DNA of 64,000 nt from an uncultured Chloroflexota bacterium (GCA_903914955.1 CAIWRB010000250.1:16204-80203), one strand, 5' to 3'; shown: positions 1 through 9,951, counted from the stretch's first letter. The notes: a model not told the origin generated them from the letters alone. Program-made: numbers and translations.

Positions 1-685
1 CGGGCCCGCAATCAAGTGCCAGACCAATCTCATCCCCGAGGACCGACTTCATCGCTTCCACACAAGCAATGATATGTTTCATGCTCTTTTCGGTCAGCAA
101 TCCGCGGTTGGCATGCGGCGCATCGAACATGGCAATCATGTTCCCTTTCGGCTGAAAATACGGGTTGCCTTGCGGCGCAACTCCACGCGGTTCATCATAG
201 GAAAAATTGGATATCTGGTATGGCATGGAACTATGAAAACTGATCGGCGATTTAATAATCGTAAATCCCTCTGCAGCCGCTTTCATCCTGCGCATGTCTT
301 CAGCATAATCTTCCGGGTTGTAACCTTTCATCGGGAAGCGCACGCCGCCATTGTACACACGCACCTTGTCGCGGATCTTGCCTCCGAGCAGTTTATATAC
401 CGGTATTCCAGCAGCCTTCCCGGCAATATCCCATAAAGCCATCTCAATGGCGCTGACAGCTGCACCCCACGGCTTAAAGCTCCCCATGCGGCGGATCTTC
501 ATCATCACCCGCTCGACATTGGTAGGGTCTTCGCCAATTAAGTAGTTTTTATAAAACAGTACATGCGGTTTGAGATATGGCTTGGTGTTTTCAGCTTGAC
601 CGTAACCATAAATCCCCTCGTCGGTGTTGATGCGAATAACAGGGTTTTGACCGATAACGGCGCATTTGAGGTCAGTGATTTTCAT
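1..685 (-). CDS. Enolase-superfamily (MR/MLE) sugar-acid dehydratase, 3' end outside window
   Basis: The first ~228 residues are visible; the gene runs off the left edge. It begins with MKITD, the same start as two other enolase-superfamily genes in this window. The N-terminal capping domain is clear (DEGIYGYG near residue 30, then ALWDIAGKA and YKLLGGK). The barrel follows, with a Lys in IIKSP at the position of the catalytic base region and the first metal-ligand Asp in LALDCG at the window edge. Family members dehydrate aldonic or aldaric acids to 2-keto-3-deoxy acids using Mg2+. It is the last visible gene of the leftward operon, 7 bp after the mannonate dehydratase gene. Substrate cannot be assigned because the second half, with most active-site residues, is missing. 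Confidence 0.85.
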   Translation of the reverse strand, partial: MKITDLKCAVIGQNPVIRINTDEGIYGYGQAENTKPYLKPHVLFYKNYLIGEDPTNVERVMMKIRRMGSFKPWGAAVSAIEMALWDIAGKAAGIPVYKLLGGKIRDKVRVYNGGVRFPMKGYNPEDYAEDMRRMKAAAEGFTIIKSPISFHSSMPYQISNFSYDEPRGVAPQGNPYFQPKGNMIAMFDAPHANRGLLTEKSMKHIIACVEAMKSVLGDEIGLALDCGP

Positions 686-692
686 TGGTGGA

Positions 693-1703
693 TTATCCTT
701 TCGCTTCTGCATTGACTCGTTCAAGCATGGCTTTCATGTAACCAATGGTGTAAGCAGTACCTACCCGCGGATGATTACCCATCGTCGGAATGTGATCGGC
801 GATAAAGACACCGTCAAAATCCACAGCACGCATGGCTTTCATGACCTGATACATATCCATATAGCCATCATCAATGAAGGTCTCGACAAAGTAAGGTAAT
901 GGCTTGTCCACATTTCGAAAATGCACTTTGAAAAGTTTCTTGCGCTCGCCAAAATAACGTATCGTTTCAAATACGTCTTTACCCATTTTAGAACCACCCT
1001 CAAGCCAACAACCCACACATAGACACATGCCTACGTTTGGACTGTCGGCAATTTCGAGGGCTCGTTTGTAACCGTCAAAGTTACTAAAGATGCAACGCGG
1101 TATGCCACCCAATTCTTCAACGGGGGGGTCGTCCGGATGGATGCCAATTCTGACATTCGCTTCCTCGGCCACTGGCGCAACCTGCTTGATAAAGTAAACA
1201 AAGTTTTCCCAGATCTCCTCCTCGCTATAAGTACGCGTGTGTGTAAGCGGACCTTCGTATATGCGCTCAATCCACCAACCTTTCCCACCTTTTTCGAGAT
1301 CAAAGGCTCGCGCCGGCGCATTGCCGCGCGTTAATTCCCCTTCGCTGCTCCAGATTCCATTTGCCATGTGGGCGTACGTGGTGTAGGGAATGCCGGCCTT
1401 GCCCAAATTTCGCAAATGGGTTTTATATTCTTCGATCTTCTCATCGCGGCCGGGCAAGCCGAGCGTGATGACATCCTGATTATGGACGCCGAAACTGCCG
1501 AAGCCGTACACTTTTAGTCCAGCTGATTCGAAAATCTGTTTGCGCGTGGCGTAATAATCATAGCTGGCTTTATCTCCACCAGTCCACAAGACGACATATT
1601 CGACGCCCATCTGGCAGATAAAATCCAGGTCTTCCTGACTAGGCTCGGGGCTGGCCTGCGCGGCAATTTTCATGCCGGGGATCAGTGGAATTAGTGATGT
1701 CAT
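693..1703 (-). CDS. uxuA: Mannonate dehydratase (UxuA family)
   Basis: 336-residue TIM-barrel protein of the metal-dependent UxuA family, which dehydrates D-mannonate to 2-keto-3-deoxygluconate in uronate catabolism. Visible signatures are HPDDPP (189-194), a Cys in LCVGCW (228-233), HFRNV (261-265) and ADHIP (302-306), which supply metal-binding and catalytic His, Cys and Asp. AGGAG lies 6-7 bases before the ATG, supporting this start. It is slightly shorter than E. coli UxuA (~394 residues), as is common in the short bacterial subgroup. A second UxuA-like gene lies at 4726-5715, so the two may have different substrates or act on different stereoisomers. It sits between two enolase-superfamily genes in an operon for sugar acids. 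Confidence 0.8.
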   Translation of the reverse strand: MTSLIPLIPGMKIAAQASPEPSQEDLDFICQMGVEYVVLWTGGDKASYDYYATRKQIFESAGLKVYGFGSFGVHNQDVITLGLPGRDEKIEEYKTHLRNLGKAGIPYTTYAHMANGIWSSEGELTRGNAPARAFDLEKGGKGWWIERIYEGPLTHTRTYSEEEIWENFVYFIKQVAPVAEEANVRIGIHPDDPPVEELGGIPRCIFSNFDGYKRALEIADSPNVGMCLCVGCWLEGGSKMGKDVFETIRYFGERKKLFKVHFRNVDKPLPYFVETFIDDGYMDMYQVMKAMRAVDFDGVFIADHIPTMGNHPRVGTAYTIGYMKAMLERVNAEAKG

Positions 1704-1756
1704 GAGAATCTCCTACAGGAAAAATTTGGTGTTTTATTTTATTAAATACCTGACTT

Positions 1757-3058
1757 CTACGACCAAAGCCGATCCCAGCTTAGCTCATTATCCCATTGTG
1801 AAGTTGGCTCGAAGAAACCTTGGTCTTCAGGAATAAGATGTTCCTTGACTGCCTCTTCATTGAGAGTAAATCCAAGACCGGGCGCGTCGGGGACCGTGAT
1901 ATATCCATTTTGGATAATAGGCTTTGACCCACTATCAATGAAGTCATTCCAGAATGGAATATCTGTGAAGTGATGTTCGAGAGCGATAAAGTTTTCAGTG
2001 GCGGCGGCGCATTGCACAGCGGCCATTGTACTGATCGGTGTACCTGCCATGTGGAGCGCCATACTGACTCCATATTCTTGCGCGAGATCGCCGATCTTCT
2101 TTGTTTCGAGAATCCCTCCACTTGTGGCAAGGTCAGGATGAATAACGTTAACAGCGTGCGCTTGAAGCAAAGGCAGAAATCCTTCTTTGAGATAAATATC
2201 TTCACCGGTGCAAACGGGGGTTTTGAGCGCACGTTCCATCTTCACCCATTGATCGGTAAATTGCCAGGGCACCATATCTTCAAGCCAGGCGAGATTGAAC
2301 GGTTCCAATGCTTCACCCAAACGAATACAATCATCCACGCCGATATGACCAAAGTGGTCGGCGGCGATGGGGACTTCATATCCCACCACAGCACGCACCT
2401 GCTTCACATATTCACACAACATCTCTATGCCCTTGGGCGTGAGGCGCACATGCGTGAAGGGATGTTGAATACTATTGATATCCAGCATACGATCTAATTC
2501 AGTGCCGTCATCTGTTTTCAGAATCCCGGCTGGATAGGTAAGAGAGTTCTTCTCTCCAATGAGCGGTTGAATTCCAATATCCATTTTTAGCATCGTAAAG
2601 CCATGCGACATTCGTTCCTTGAGTTTATGCCCCATCGCTTCGCCGGTCGGTTCGTTGGGAGTGTCACAATACATGCGGATCGCATCTCGGAATTTCCCGC
2701 CCGCGAGAACATAAGCAGGGACGCCGTAGGCCTTGCCCGCCAAGTCCATCAAAGCCATTTCGACTCCACACACTCCCCCACCCTGTCTTGCGTGGTGACC
2801 GAATTGCTTGATCTTGCGAAAGACCTTATCCACATTACATGGATTTTCTCCCAGTAAACGGCTTTTGAGCATTAGCGCATAATTCTTGCTCGCACCATCG
2901 CGCACCTCGCCGTAACCACTGAGACCTTGATTGGTATCGATTCGGATGATAGGAAAACGCCACCCCTCCCAGCCGACAGTTGCTGTGCGAATATCTGTGA
3001 TCTTTAACTCACTGGGGCGTGAATGCTGGTTAATATGATCTTCGGGTCGTATGCTCAT
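1757..3058 (-). CDS. Enolase-superfamily (MR/MLE) sugar-acid dehydratase, long form
   Basis: 433 residues. Capping domain 18-150, barrel 150-390. Likely catalytic and metal residues are K158 and D160 (LKMD), D234 with H235 (ADHFG), E260 (WLEDM), E286 (TGEDIY) and H336 (LHMAGT). This set fits acid-sugar dehydratases of the mandelate-racemase/mannonate-dehydratase part of the superfamily. The N-terminus carries ~18 extra residues before the usual ITDI start, and an insertion of ~35 residues follows β2 (162-200). The start codon overlaps the stop of the RraA-like gene by 4 bases (ATGA), so the two are translationally coupled. The substrate is probably an aldonate; which one cannot be read from sequence alone. 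Confidence 0.82.
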   Translation of the reverse strand: MSIRPEDHINQHSRPSELKITDIRTATVGWEGWRFPIIRIDTNQGLSGYGEVRDGASKNYALMLKSRLLGENPCNVDKVFRKIKQFGHHARQGGGVCGVEMALMDLAGKAYGVPAYVLAGGKFRDAIRMYCDTPNEPTGEAMGHKLKERMSHGFTMLKMDIGIQPLIGEKNSLTYPAGILKTDDGTELDRMLDINSIQHPFTHVRLTPKGIEMLCEYVKQVRAVVGYEVPIAADHFGHIGVDDCIRLGEALEPFNLAWLEDMVPWQFTDQWVKMERALKTPVCTGEDIYLKEGFLPLLQAHAVNVIHPDLATSGGILETKKIGDLAQEYGVSMALHMAGTPISTMAAVQCAAATENFIALEHHFTDIPFWNDFIDSGSKPIIQNGYITVPDAPGLGFTLNEEAVKEHLIPEDQGFFEPTSQWDNELSWDRLWS

Positions 3059-3882
3059 TTTTTATTCGCCTTTTTCTTGAGCCATACGTTGAAGTCTGCT
3101 TCAATATCTTCGCGCCAGGTTTGAACGTCAATCTCGCCGCTGGTATATTTGCCTTCATCCAAACGCATCTTGCCAAATTCATCGCGCACACGGACGGCTT
3201 CACTGGATTCAACAACTTCCTGCACAAGATGCGGCGGGATGAATATGATGCCGGTCGGTGTGCCCAACATCACATCACCCGGTAACACGGTCACACCTCC
3301 GATGCGGATGGGAATGTTGATTCCAGCCAGCGTCACATCGGCAATCGCGGTAGGGTCAACACCTCGCACATAGAAATTTACATCGGTCAATTGAACCAGT
3401 CCCTGATAGTCGCGGATGCCGCCCTCAATGACGGCTCCCACGCGGGTGCGGCTGCGTGTCGCAGTGCCGAGGTTATCGCCTATCACGGTACCATCTTTAA
3501 CTTTGCCAAAAATATCCACGATCATCACATCATTTAACTGTAATGACTCGATGATCCATGAGTTCTGTCCACCAATCTTGCCGCGGCCTTCACTCACGCC
3601 TGCCTGTTGAATGGCATCATGGTAATCGGGGCGATGCGGCAGAAACTGCGCCGTGATCGCCCGCCCGACAGTGATGACACCCGGATGTGTTTCCATCCAA
3701 TTGCCTTCAAATTGACGGTCATACCCGTGATTACGCAGCACTCCCCAGGCCTCTTCGGTGGTTACCAGCTTCATGCGTTCCAGGTAATCGTCAGGCACAC
3801 ACGGTCGCCCATCGGGAAAACGGTCAAAGGGATTGAGTTTCGTAAGTTCGATCAGGTCTTCTTTGGAAGGTTGAATATGCAT
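3055..3882 (-). CDS. RraA-like aldolase/decarboxylase family protein
   Basis: 275 residues. The RraA/HMG-aldolase signature is present in GDNL (135-138) and GGIRD (154-158); the Arg-Asp pair binds the metal and carboxylate in this family. Relatives include 4-hydroxy-4-methyl-2-oxoglutarate aldolase, oxaloacetate decarboxylases and a few sugar-acid aldolases. An extra ~75 residues precede the usual ~200-residue core, and a Lys-rich tail follows. In this operon it could cleave or decarboxylate a keto-acid produced by a neighbouring dehydratase, but this is inference. It is not likely to be the RNase E inhibitor itself. Its 3' end overlaps the dehydratase start by 4 bases and it follows the SDR gene by 19 bases. 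Confidence 0.75.
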   Translation of the reverse strand: MHIQPSKEDLIELTKLNPFDRFPDGRPCVPDDYLERMKLVTTEEAWGVLRNHGYDRQFEGNWMETHPGVITVGRAITAQFLPHRPDYHDAIQQAGVSEGRGKIGGQNSWIIESLQLNDVMIVDIFGKVKDGTVIGDNLGTATRSRTRVGAVIEGGIRDYQGLVQLTDVNFYVRGVDPTAIADVTLAGINIPIRIGGVTVLPGDVMLGTPTGIIFIPPHLVQEVVESSEAVRVRDEFGKMRLDEGKYTSGEIDVQTWREDIEADFNVWLKKKANKK

Positions 3883-3901
3883 ATCATTATTCCTTTTTTT
3901 A

Positions 3902-4729
3902 TTAGTTATGTTTCCAGCCGAGCAATCGTTCCGCCTTGCTGGAGTCGAAAAAGCTCTTGTGCCCGCTTAGGTCGCCGCGCACGGGCACATCCGGAAAATA
4001 TTTTTGCTTCAATTCAAGTGAGGGGATATCGGTAATGGTCGCGGGCGCAACGATATAAAACACTTCGTGCCCTTTAAATTCTGCGGTTAGAGAAAGCAGA
4101 CAGGCTCGCGCAGCAGAATCGTGAAGAGTATATGCCCACAGGTTTTTCGCGGCTGCTTCTGTCTGACTATAGCCTTTAGCCTGCACAGCCGTGGCGCGTT
4201 CCGGTACGACCCAGTGAAAGCGCATACTTGAGATAACCATCTGTTCATAACGCCGCGCAAACGAGTTGCCCTGTTCTTCGCAAATCCATTTGGAAAGGCT
4301 GTACGGGTCTTCGTTGTACGTGGGATGTTCCTCATCGAGCGGAAAATAATCGAAGCGCGGCCAGCGGCTGTAGGCGAGTCCGGTCGCGTTGACGCTGGAT
4401 GCCTGACACACTCTAGTAATGCCCACTTCAACTGCGGCACGGAAAATATTGTAGCTTCCCACAACATTATTATTATGTACTATATGATCAGGATGATGTC
4501 CGGGTGCCGGAATAGCGGCCATATGCACCACGGCATCGCATCCACGAAAAGCATTTTCCATTGCGGCGTAATCTGTGATATCCGCTTGAATATAGGCGAC
4601 ACCGGGTTTTCGCGCATCATCGCCCGGAATCACGCGGTCGATACACACAACGTTATGTCCCTGCACCAAAGCCATATCGATAACAGCTTTGCCTACACTG
4701 CCGATTCCTCCAGTCACTGCGATTTTCAT
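3902..4729 (-). CDS. Extended SDR, NAD-dependent epimerase/uronate dehydrogenase-like
   Basis: 275-residue Rossmann protein. NAD-binding motif TGGIGSVG (6-13), acidic D31 at the end of β2 (favours NAD), and catalytic Y143 and K147 in YSLSK. Length and motifs match the short epimerase/dehydratase group that includes bacterial uronate dehydrogenase, which oxidises glucuronate or galacturonate to the aldaro-lactone. A close paralogue is at 22249-23073, sharing stretches such as [18 protein letters not shown], the DYFP region and the [11 protein letters not shown]-terminus. Its stop lies just upstream of the RraA-like gene and its start overlaps the second UxuA gene by 4 bases. Epimerase activity is the main alternative. 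Confidence 0.78.
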   Translation of the reverse strand: MKIAVTGGIGSVGKAVIDMALVQGHNVVCIDRVIPGDDARKPGVAYIQADITDYAAMENAFRGCDAVVHMAAIPAPGHHPDHIVHNNNVVGSYNIFRAAVEVGITRVCQASSVNATGLAYSRWPRFDYFPLDEEHPTYNEDPYSLSKWICEEQGNSFARRYEQMVISSMRFHWVVPERATAVQAKGYSQTEAAAKNLWAYTLHDSAARACLLSLTAEFKGHEVFYIVAPATITDIPSLELKQKYFPDVPVRGDLSGHKSFFDSSKAERLLGWKHN

Positions 4730-5715
4730 AAAGACTGTCCCTTATCGGCATAAACAGCTTGTCGAAGACCGCGAATGTACCCAATTGCGTAAAGCCTTCC
4801 AAATGATGAATAGCCGGCATTGTCGTTGCTGTCACCTTCCACTGTTGGTACATGATCAGGACGGAGCACGCCTTCAAAGTTAATATCCTTATAAGCCTGC
4901 ATGCAAGCAAGCATGTCGGTCTTGCCTTCGTCATGCCAGGTCTCTTCATATTTTTCCACTGTGCCACGCACATCACGGAAGTGGACGAAAAATATTTTGT
5001 CCTGTCTGCCAAATTTTTGGATCACACCAGGGAGATCGTTTGTCATGAGCGTGAAATTTCCCTGACACATGGTGATGCCATTCATTGGACTGGGAAGGAT
5101 CTCAAGCAGACGCTGGTAATTTTCAATACTGCTCATAATACGCCCCACCCCGCGAATAGGCGAAAGTGGAGGATCGTCCGGATGCATCGCAAGTTTGACT
5201 TTCCATTTCTCTGCCACAGGCAATACAATTTTTAGGAAGTGTTCGAGTGTTTCCCAAAGTTTCTCCTCACTGATGGGACCGTTCTCAGTCAGTGGCGCAT
5301 CCTTCATCAGAGCATTGTCAAAACTGGTAACCACCGATCCGCCGCGTGAAATCGTGTTGGTGCTGGTACGAAGCCAGTTGAAATCGGTCATCCATTCGTA
5401 ACACCAGACCGGAATACCCAAACGTCCCATGTTCTCGATCAACGTACAAACTGTAGCTATTTCCTCGTCGCCGCCCGGCAAACCACGCTTCGCTTTATTT
5501 AACGGTGGGCGAACTTCAATAACAGCCAATTTGAAACCACCACTTTCATAGCGTTGTTTCATCCGCAGGAGGGGCAAATAATCCCACGGAGCGTCCGTGC
5601 CATTGGAAGGTTCATTGAACGGCAGGCCGCCGACAGCATAATCGACGCCAGCTTGTTTGGAAAGCTTCCATAAAGGCGAAGGGGTTGGCGGTAAAAATTC
5701 TGCAATTTGAAGCAT
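4726..5715 (-). CDS. Second UxuA-family mannonate dehydratase-like protein
   Basis: 329 residues, TIM barrel. It retains the UxuA signatures HPDDPP (178-183), Cys in MCQG (217-220), HFRDV (245-249) and RPDHVP (285-290), so metal binding and catalysis should be intact. Its first 90 residues differ strongly from the paralogue at 693-1703, including a longer front region and a GLPGGDEE loop. It may act on a related hexonate rather than repeat the same step. The gene follows the aldo-keto reductase by 2 bases and overlaps the SDR downstream by 4 bases (ATGA), so it is deep inside the operon. Confidence 0.75.
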   Translation of the reverse strand: MLQIAEFLPPTPSPLWKLSKQAGVDYAVGGLPFNEPSNGTDAPWDYLPLLRMKQRYESGGFKLAVIEVRPPLNKAKRGLPGGDEEIATVCTLIENMGRLGIPVWCYEWMTDFNWLRTSTNTISRGGSVVTSFDNALMKDAPLTENGPISEEKLWETLEHFLKIVLPVAEKWKVKLAMHPDDPPLSPIRGVGRIMSSIENYQRLLEILPSPMNGITMCQGNFTLMTNDLPGVIQKFGRQDKIFFVHFRDVRGTVEKYEETWHDEGKTDMLACMQAYKDINFEGVLRPDHVPTVEGDSNDNAGYSSFGRLYAIGYIRGLRQAVYADKGQSL

Positions 5716-5717
5716 TG

Positions 5718-6713
5718 TTAATCTCCTTTCAAAATAGTTTCCATCGATTGAAGTTCTGCATCACTCAGCGATAGGTTTTTCAACGTGTCGACAGCATCGT
5801 CAATTTGAGAAACCCGACTCGCGCCGATCAGTACCGAGGTCATACCTGTGTGACGCAGCACCCACGCAAGCGCCAACTGGGCAAGAGTCTCACCGCGCGC
5901 TTTCGCCATATCATTCAAGCGCTTTACCTTGGCGAGTTTTTCGCCTGTAATATTTTCGGGCCTCAAAAATCCATGCGGCTTGGAGGCGCGTGAACCTTCG
6001 GGAATACCACCAAGATATTTGTCAGTTAGCAAACCCTGCGCAAGCGGGGAAAAAGCGATGCAGCCTATCCCTTCATCTTCCAAAACCGGTAGAAGACCGT
6101 CTTCTATCCAGCGGTTGAACATACTATAGGATGGCTGATGGATGAGACAGGGTGTGCCCAATGACTTCAAAATTTGTGCGGCTTGCCGTGTTTGATCAGG
6201 CTTGTAGTTGGAAAGGCCCACATACAGAGCGCGTCCGCTTCGCACAATGTAATCAAGTGCAGACATTGTTTCCTCCAGAGGCGTGTCCGGGTCAGGGCGA
6301 TGATGGTAGAAGATATCCACGTAATCCAATCCCATGCGCTTGAGGCTTTGGTCGAGGCTTGAGACAAGATACTTGCGTGAACCCCATTCGCCGTATGGAC
6401 CGGGCCACATATAGTAGCCCGCCTTGGATGAAATTATTAATTCATCGCGATAAGGTTTCAAATCGGATTGCATGATCTGCCCAAAGGTTTCCTCAGCTGA
6501 ACCAGCAGGTGGACCATAATTGTTCGCCAGATCAAAGTGAGTGATACCCAGATCAAAGGCGCGTCGAACCATTGCGCGGCTGTTCTCGAATACATCCACT
6601 CCGCCGAAGTTGTGCCAGAGTCCCAGCGAGACGGCGGGCAATCGCAGACCGCTCCTGCCGCTGCGGTTGTAGCGCATTGAATCGTACCGTATATCAATTG
6701 GTAAATATGTCAT
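5718..6713 (-). CDS. Aldo/keto reductase (YghZ/GAP reductase-like)
   Basis: 331-residue (β/α)8 aldo-keto reductase. The catalytic tetrad is visible: D61 and Y66 (DLANNYG), K97 (SSKAG) and H137/H138 (FYHHRPD). The N-terminal [14 protein letters not shown] and the overall length match the AKR14/YghZ group of NADPH-dependent reductases, which act on small aldehydes such as glyceraldehyde 3-phosphate and methylglyoxal. In this cluster it may interconvert a sugar or sugar acid with its keto form. It is co-directional and tightly spaced with its neighbours. The true physiological substrate is unknown. Confidence 0.82.
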   Translation of the reverse strand: MTYLPIDIRYDSMRYNRSGRSGLRLPAVSLGLWHNFGGVDVFENSRAMVRRAFDLGITHFDLANNYGPPAGSAEETFGQIMQSDLKPYRDELIISSKAGYYMWPGPYGEWGSRKYLVSSLDQSLKRMGLDYVDIFYHHRPDPDTPLEETMSALDYIVRSGRALYVGLSNYKPDQTRQAAQILKSLGTPCLIHQPSYSMFNRWIEDGLLPVLEDEGIGCIAFSPLAQGLLTDKYLGGIPEGSRASKPHGFLRPENITGEKLAKVKRLNDMAKARGETLAQLALAWVLRHTGMTSVLIGASRVSQIDDAVDTLKNLSLSDAELQSMETILKGD

Positions 6714-6731
6714 TGTTTACTCCATTCATGA

Positions 6732-7523
6732 TTAAGTATCCTGCATCACAGCACTGCGTCCGCCGTCGATCAGGATCGTTGTTCCTGAAATATAACCAGC
6801 CAATGGATTACAGAGGAATGCACATAAAACGCCTACTTCTTCTGATGTACCCAAACGCCCAACCGGATGCAATCCTATCACCTGGGCACGTTTGGCTGCC
6901 GGGTCTGGAAATTGACCAAACCATTCGATATTCATTGGGGTGTCAATAAACCCGGGGGCAATTCCAATAGTTCGAATGTGCGGCCCCCACTCGATCGCAA
7001 GGGATTGAACCATCGCCAGCAAACCCGCCTTGGCAACATTGTATGGGAAGCAGTTGGGCAAAGTATAAAAGGCGTGATTGGAAGCCATGATGATCACGAC
7101 CGGGGCAGGAGCGTGATCAAGGTACGGCTTGGCAGCCTGTGTCACACGCCAGTGCGCGGCCAGGTTAAGATCGATGTTGGCTTGCCAATCGGATTCGCTC
7201 AATTGCGATGTGCCAATATGAAAATTACGCCCGGCATTTGAAACAACAATATCCAGACCGCCAAGTTGATCGGCAGCCCATTCGACAAAGACCCGCGCTG
7301 CAACTCCATCCGTTAAATCAACGGATTGATAAAACGCGCGTCGCCCATGACTTTCTACTGTGGATATAAAACGCTGCGCGCCCTCGCTGTCTTCTGCTTC
7401 AAATCCACAGCCTGCGATGTCACTGCCAGCTTGGGCTAGTGCCTCCGCGATGCCCGCACCAATACCACTGCTGACGCCGGTAACGAGGGCACGATAATTA
7501 GTGAGATCAATATTTATGCTCAT
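6732..7523 (-). CDS. Short-chain dehydrogenase/reductase
   Basis: 263-residue classical SDR. Cofactor motif TGVSSGIG (15-22), the NAG motif (96-98), catalytic S148, Y161 and K165 (YNVAK). The C-terminus has the normal substrate lid and the GYISGTTILIDGG strand. Classical SDRs in sugar-acid operons often oxidise or reduce hexonates at C5 or C2 (gluconate 5-dehydrogenase-like), which would link the aldonates to the dehydratases here. The start overlaps the regulator stop by 4 bases, so it is the first enzyme gene of the operon and is coupled to regulator translation. Confidence 0.85.
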   Translation of the reverse strand: MSINIDLTNYRALVTGVSSGIGAGIAEALAQAGSDIAGCGFEAEDSEGAQRFISTVESHGRRAFYQSVDLTDGVAARVFVEWAADQLGGLDIVVSNAGRNFHIGTSQLSESDWQANIDLNLAAHWRVTQAAKPYLDHAPAPVVIIMASNHAFYTLPNCFPYNVAKAGLLAMVQSLAIEWGPHIRTIGIAPGFIDTPMNIEWFGQFPDPAAKRAQVIGLHPVGRLGTSEEVGVLCAFLCNPLAGYISGTTILIDGGRSAVMQDT

Positions 7524-9850
7524 ATTGCAGATACCTCATGTACGGCTTGCTCCAGCGTTTTCAACTGAGAATCGTTCCATAACAACTTGAATTTAGACTC
7601 GCTAATTTTTGTACGAGACATTGTTTTTAGATCTTCATGTAAATCAGGAAGAGTGGGCGCATTGCGCACTCCCTTCGTTTCCCGCAGAGAATCCGCCATG
7701 CCCCAGAGTTTGGCTGCCAGCTTATGATCGCCTTTTAAGGCCATAACACATGCCAAACTCTCGATACACCAAACAATTCCTGAACGATTTTTATATCCGT
7801 TGAAAAATTTTATTGCAGTTTTTAAATGAGCGACCGCCGATACAGTGTCCTTTTGAGCCAGTGCAATCTCTCCCAACCCAAAATATGCCAAAGCCGCACC
7901 AGATTTATGGGGACCAATCGACTCAAAAACAGTCCCGCTTTCCTTATAAAATTTTCCAGCATTTTCAAATTCATTTTGCAGGAGCTCGTTATAACCGAGA
8001 TGACAAAGAGCCCATCCAATCGCCTGGGCTTCATTCTGCTGACGAGCCAGGGTCAGACCCTCATCAAGCAGCGTTCTTGCGTTTTTGAGTTCCCCTTGCA
8101 TATTTAAGACTTCACCAAGGGTTACGGTCGTCCATGAGATTCCAAGCTTGTCATCCAATTCGCGATAGATCGAAAGACTTTGCTCCAGCCAGGCCCGGGC
8201 AGTTGTTGTATCTCCGCGTTCCCGAGCCAGCCAGCCGAGTCGGTTGAGTGCCCAGGCGCTAACGCGGATACCACCCTTTCTATCCATGCGCATTTCGACT
8301 GCTTCGTTGTTCATGGCAGAAATACTCCATGCCAACGCAGCGCGAATATTATCGATCTCGAGTTCCATATTATCGAGCCAATTTTTTTGAAGATAATCAT
8401 TAAGAGATCTCGGAGCCCCTGCTTCAGCGAAAGTGAAATAATATTCAGCATGCCGTCGCCTTATGGCGTCTGCCTCGCCGCTTTCAATCAATTTAGTTAG
8501 CGCATATTGTCTGATCGAGTCCAGTAATCTATACCTGATCACGCCCCGAACGACCGTACTTCTCTTCAACGCCAATGATTTTTCAATCAGCCGCCCCAAC
8601 AATTCAAGAACCTCGCCAGAATCGACTCCGTCTCCGGCGCAGATCGACTCGCAGGCCTCAAGTGTCCAATGTCTGGCGAACACGGTCAATCGGCGAAAAA
8701 GCGCCTTTTCAGGTTCGGTTAGAAGATCGTAGCTCCAATCGATCAATGCTTGCAGTGTTTGGTGCCGGGGTAATGCTGTACGGCTTCCGCCGGTTAGCAG
8801 GCGGAAAACATCGTCCAATCGGGACGCAATCTGCTCCACCGGCAGCATACGCAAGCGGGCAGCTGCAAGCTCAATTGCTAGGGGAATTCCATCCAAGCGT
8901 TGACAAATTTGCGCGACTGCAGATTCGTTTTCTGGATTTAGACTGAATCCGGGAATAACATTGGCGGCGCGGTCAACAAAAAGTTGAATAGATTCAAATT
9001 GGTCAAATTTGCCGGGTTGAGGAGGATTGCGTCGATCTGGCATGGAAAGTGAAGGAACATAAATTGCCCTCTCGCCATTGACACCTAACAGTTCCCTGCT
9101 GGTGGCGAGAATATAGACCGTTGAACAAGCTTGAAGAATGGATTCGGCCAGTTCTGCACTGGCTTGAATCACATGTTCACAATTATCAAAAATCAGCAAA
9201 AGAGTTTTACCGCGCAAATGTCCTGTGATGGCGGTGATCAGATCGCCATCGGGTTCTTCTGCTACACCTAAAACAGCCGCAAGCGTGGTTGCTAAATGCC
9301 CAGGATCGGCAAGCGGCCCGAACTCAGCGAGCCAGATGCCATCCGGAAAATTATCAAGCATGCTTGATGCTGCATGTAATGCAAGTCGGGTTTTCCCACT
9401 GCCCCCGTGTCCCGAAAGGGTCAGCAACCGGACGTTTCCTTCCTCAACAGCGTTGGGAGTAAGAGCGCGTTTGATCTCTATTATTTCCTTCTCCCTTCCA
9501 ATAAAGCTGGTCAATCGGATGGGAAGATTATGGCTTGCAGTTTTTATTTCATCAACAACGATCTGTGAGTCATTTTGGCGCGATGAAGAATGTGAGCTGG
9601 AACCAAGATCTAAAAATCTGGATACCCACTCATTCTGCTCCTCAATATACAAAGCGGGCACAAACCGGGCGGCAAGTGTGGAATCATCCGGAGTGCGTTC
9701 ATTTTTTTCAAGACGGCTTATTTGAGATTCGCTATACCCCACCGCAATAGCTAACTCCCGCTGAGTGAGTCCGGCTTTTCGCCTGAGAAATCGAAGTAAT
9801 TCACCAAAGGTGGTGAAGTTTTCAGGTTTTATAACTAAAGTACGAGGCAT
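7520..9850 (-). CDS. XRE-HTH / NB-ARC ATPase / TPR transcriptional regulator
   Basis: 776 residues. Helix-turn-helix of XRE type at ~14-65 (LTQRELAIAVGYSESQISRLE), P-loop GHGGSGKT (147-154), Walker B LLLIFDN near 215-222, NB-ARC winged-helix region to ~500, and tetratricopeptide-like repeats ~525-735. This is a STAND-class signal-integrating regulator: ligand or partner binding to the repeats normally drives ATP-dependent oligomerisation. Near residue 513 the segment between AALAWS and the first clear TPR is shorter than is usual in this architecture, about 40 residues seeming absent. It is the first gene of the leftward operon and is divergent from a 64-residue membrane peptide. Repeated TGTCAA motifs lie upstream. 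No clear Shine-Dalgarno precedes the ATG, and a TATAGA 7 bases before it could indicate a leaderless start. Confidence 0.85.
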   Translation of the reverse strand: MPRTLVIKPENFTTFGELLRFLRRKAGLTQRELAIAVGYSESQISRLEKNERTPDDSTLAARFVPALYIEEQNEWVSRFLDLGSSSHSSSRQNDSQIVVDEIKTASHNLPIRLTSFIGREKEIIEIKRALTPNAVEEGNVRLLTLSGHGGSGKTRLALHAASSMLDNFPDGIWLAEFGPLADPGHLATTLAAVLGVAEEPDGDLITAITGHLRGKTLLLIFDNCEHVIQASAELAESILQACSTVYILATSRELLGVNGERAIYVPSLSMPDRRNPPQPGKFDQFESIQLFVDRAANVIPGFSLNPENESAVAQICQRLDGIPLAIELAAARLRMLPVEQIASRLDDVFRLLTGGSRTALPRHQTLQALIDWSYDLLTEPEKALFRRLTVFARHWTLEACESICAGDGVDSGEVLELLGRLIEKSLALKRSTVVRGVIRYRLLDSIRQYALTKLIESGEADAIRRRHAEYYFTFAEAGAPRSLNDYLQKNWLDNMELEIDNIRAALAWSISAMNNEAVEMRMDRKGGIRVSAWALNRLGWLARERGDTTTARAWLEQSLSIYRELDDKLGISWTTVTLGEVLNMQGELKNARTLLDEGLTLARQQNEAQAIGWALCHLGYNELLQNEFENAGKFYKESGTVFESIGPHKSGAALAYFGLGEIALAQKDTVSAVAHLKTAIKFFNGYKNRSGIVWCIESLACVMALKGDHKLAAKLWGMADSLRETKGVRNAPTLPDLHEDLKTMSRTKISESKFKLLWNDSQLKTLEQAVHEVSAI

Positions 9851-9876
9851 GGGTATATCTATATCCTAAAGGAAAA

Positions 9877-9951
9877 TTGACAAAATTCAATGAAACAGGC
9901 TGATTGTCAATATTTTTCGGCCAAACTGTCAAGAAACCGCATATTTGTCAA
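9877..9951. promoter_or_regulatory. Iterated TGTCAA motifs upstream of the NB-ARC regulator
   Basis: TGTCAA occurs at 9905-9910, 9927-9932 and 9946-9951, and in inverted form (TTGACA) at 9877-9882. The three direct copies are spaced 22 and 19 bases, about two helical turns. The region is the divergent intergenic space between the regulator and a small membrane-peptide gene. These could be operator half-sites for the regulator or competing -35 elements on the minus strand; no single well-spaced -10 settles this. Confidence 0.4.
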
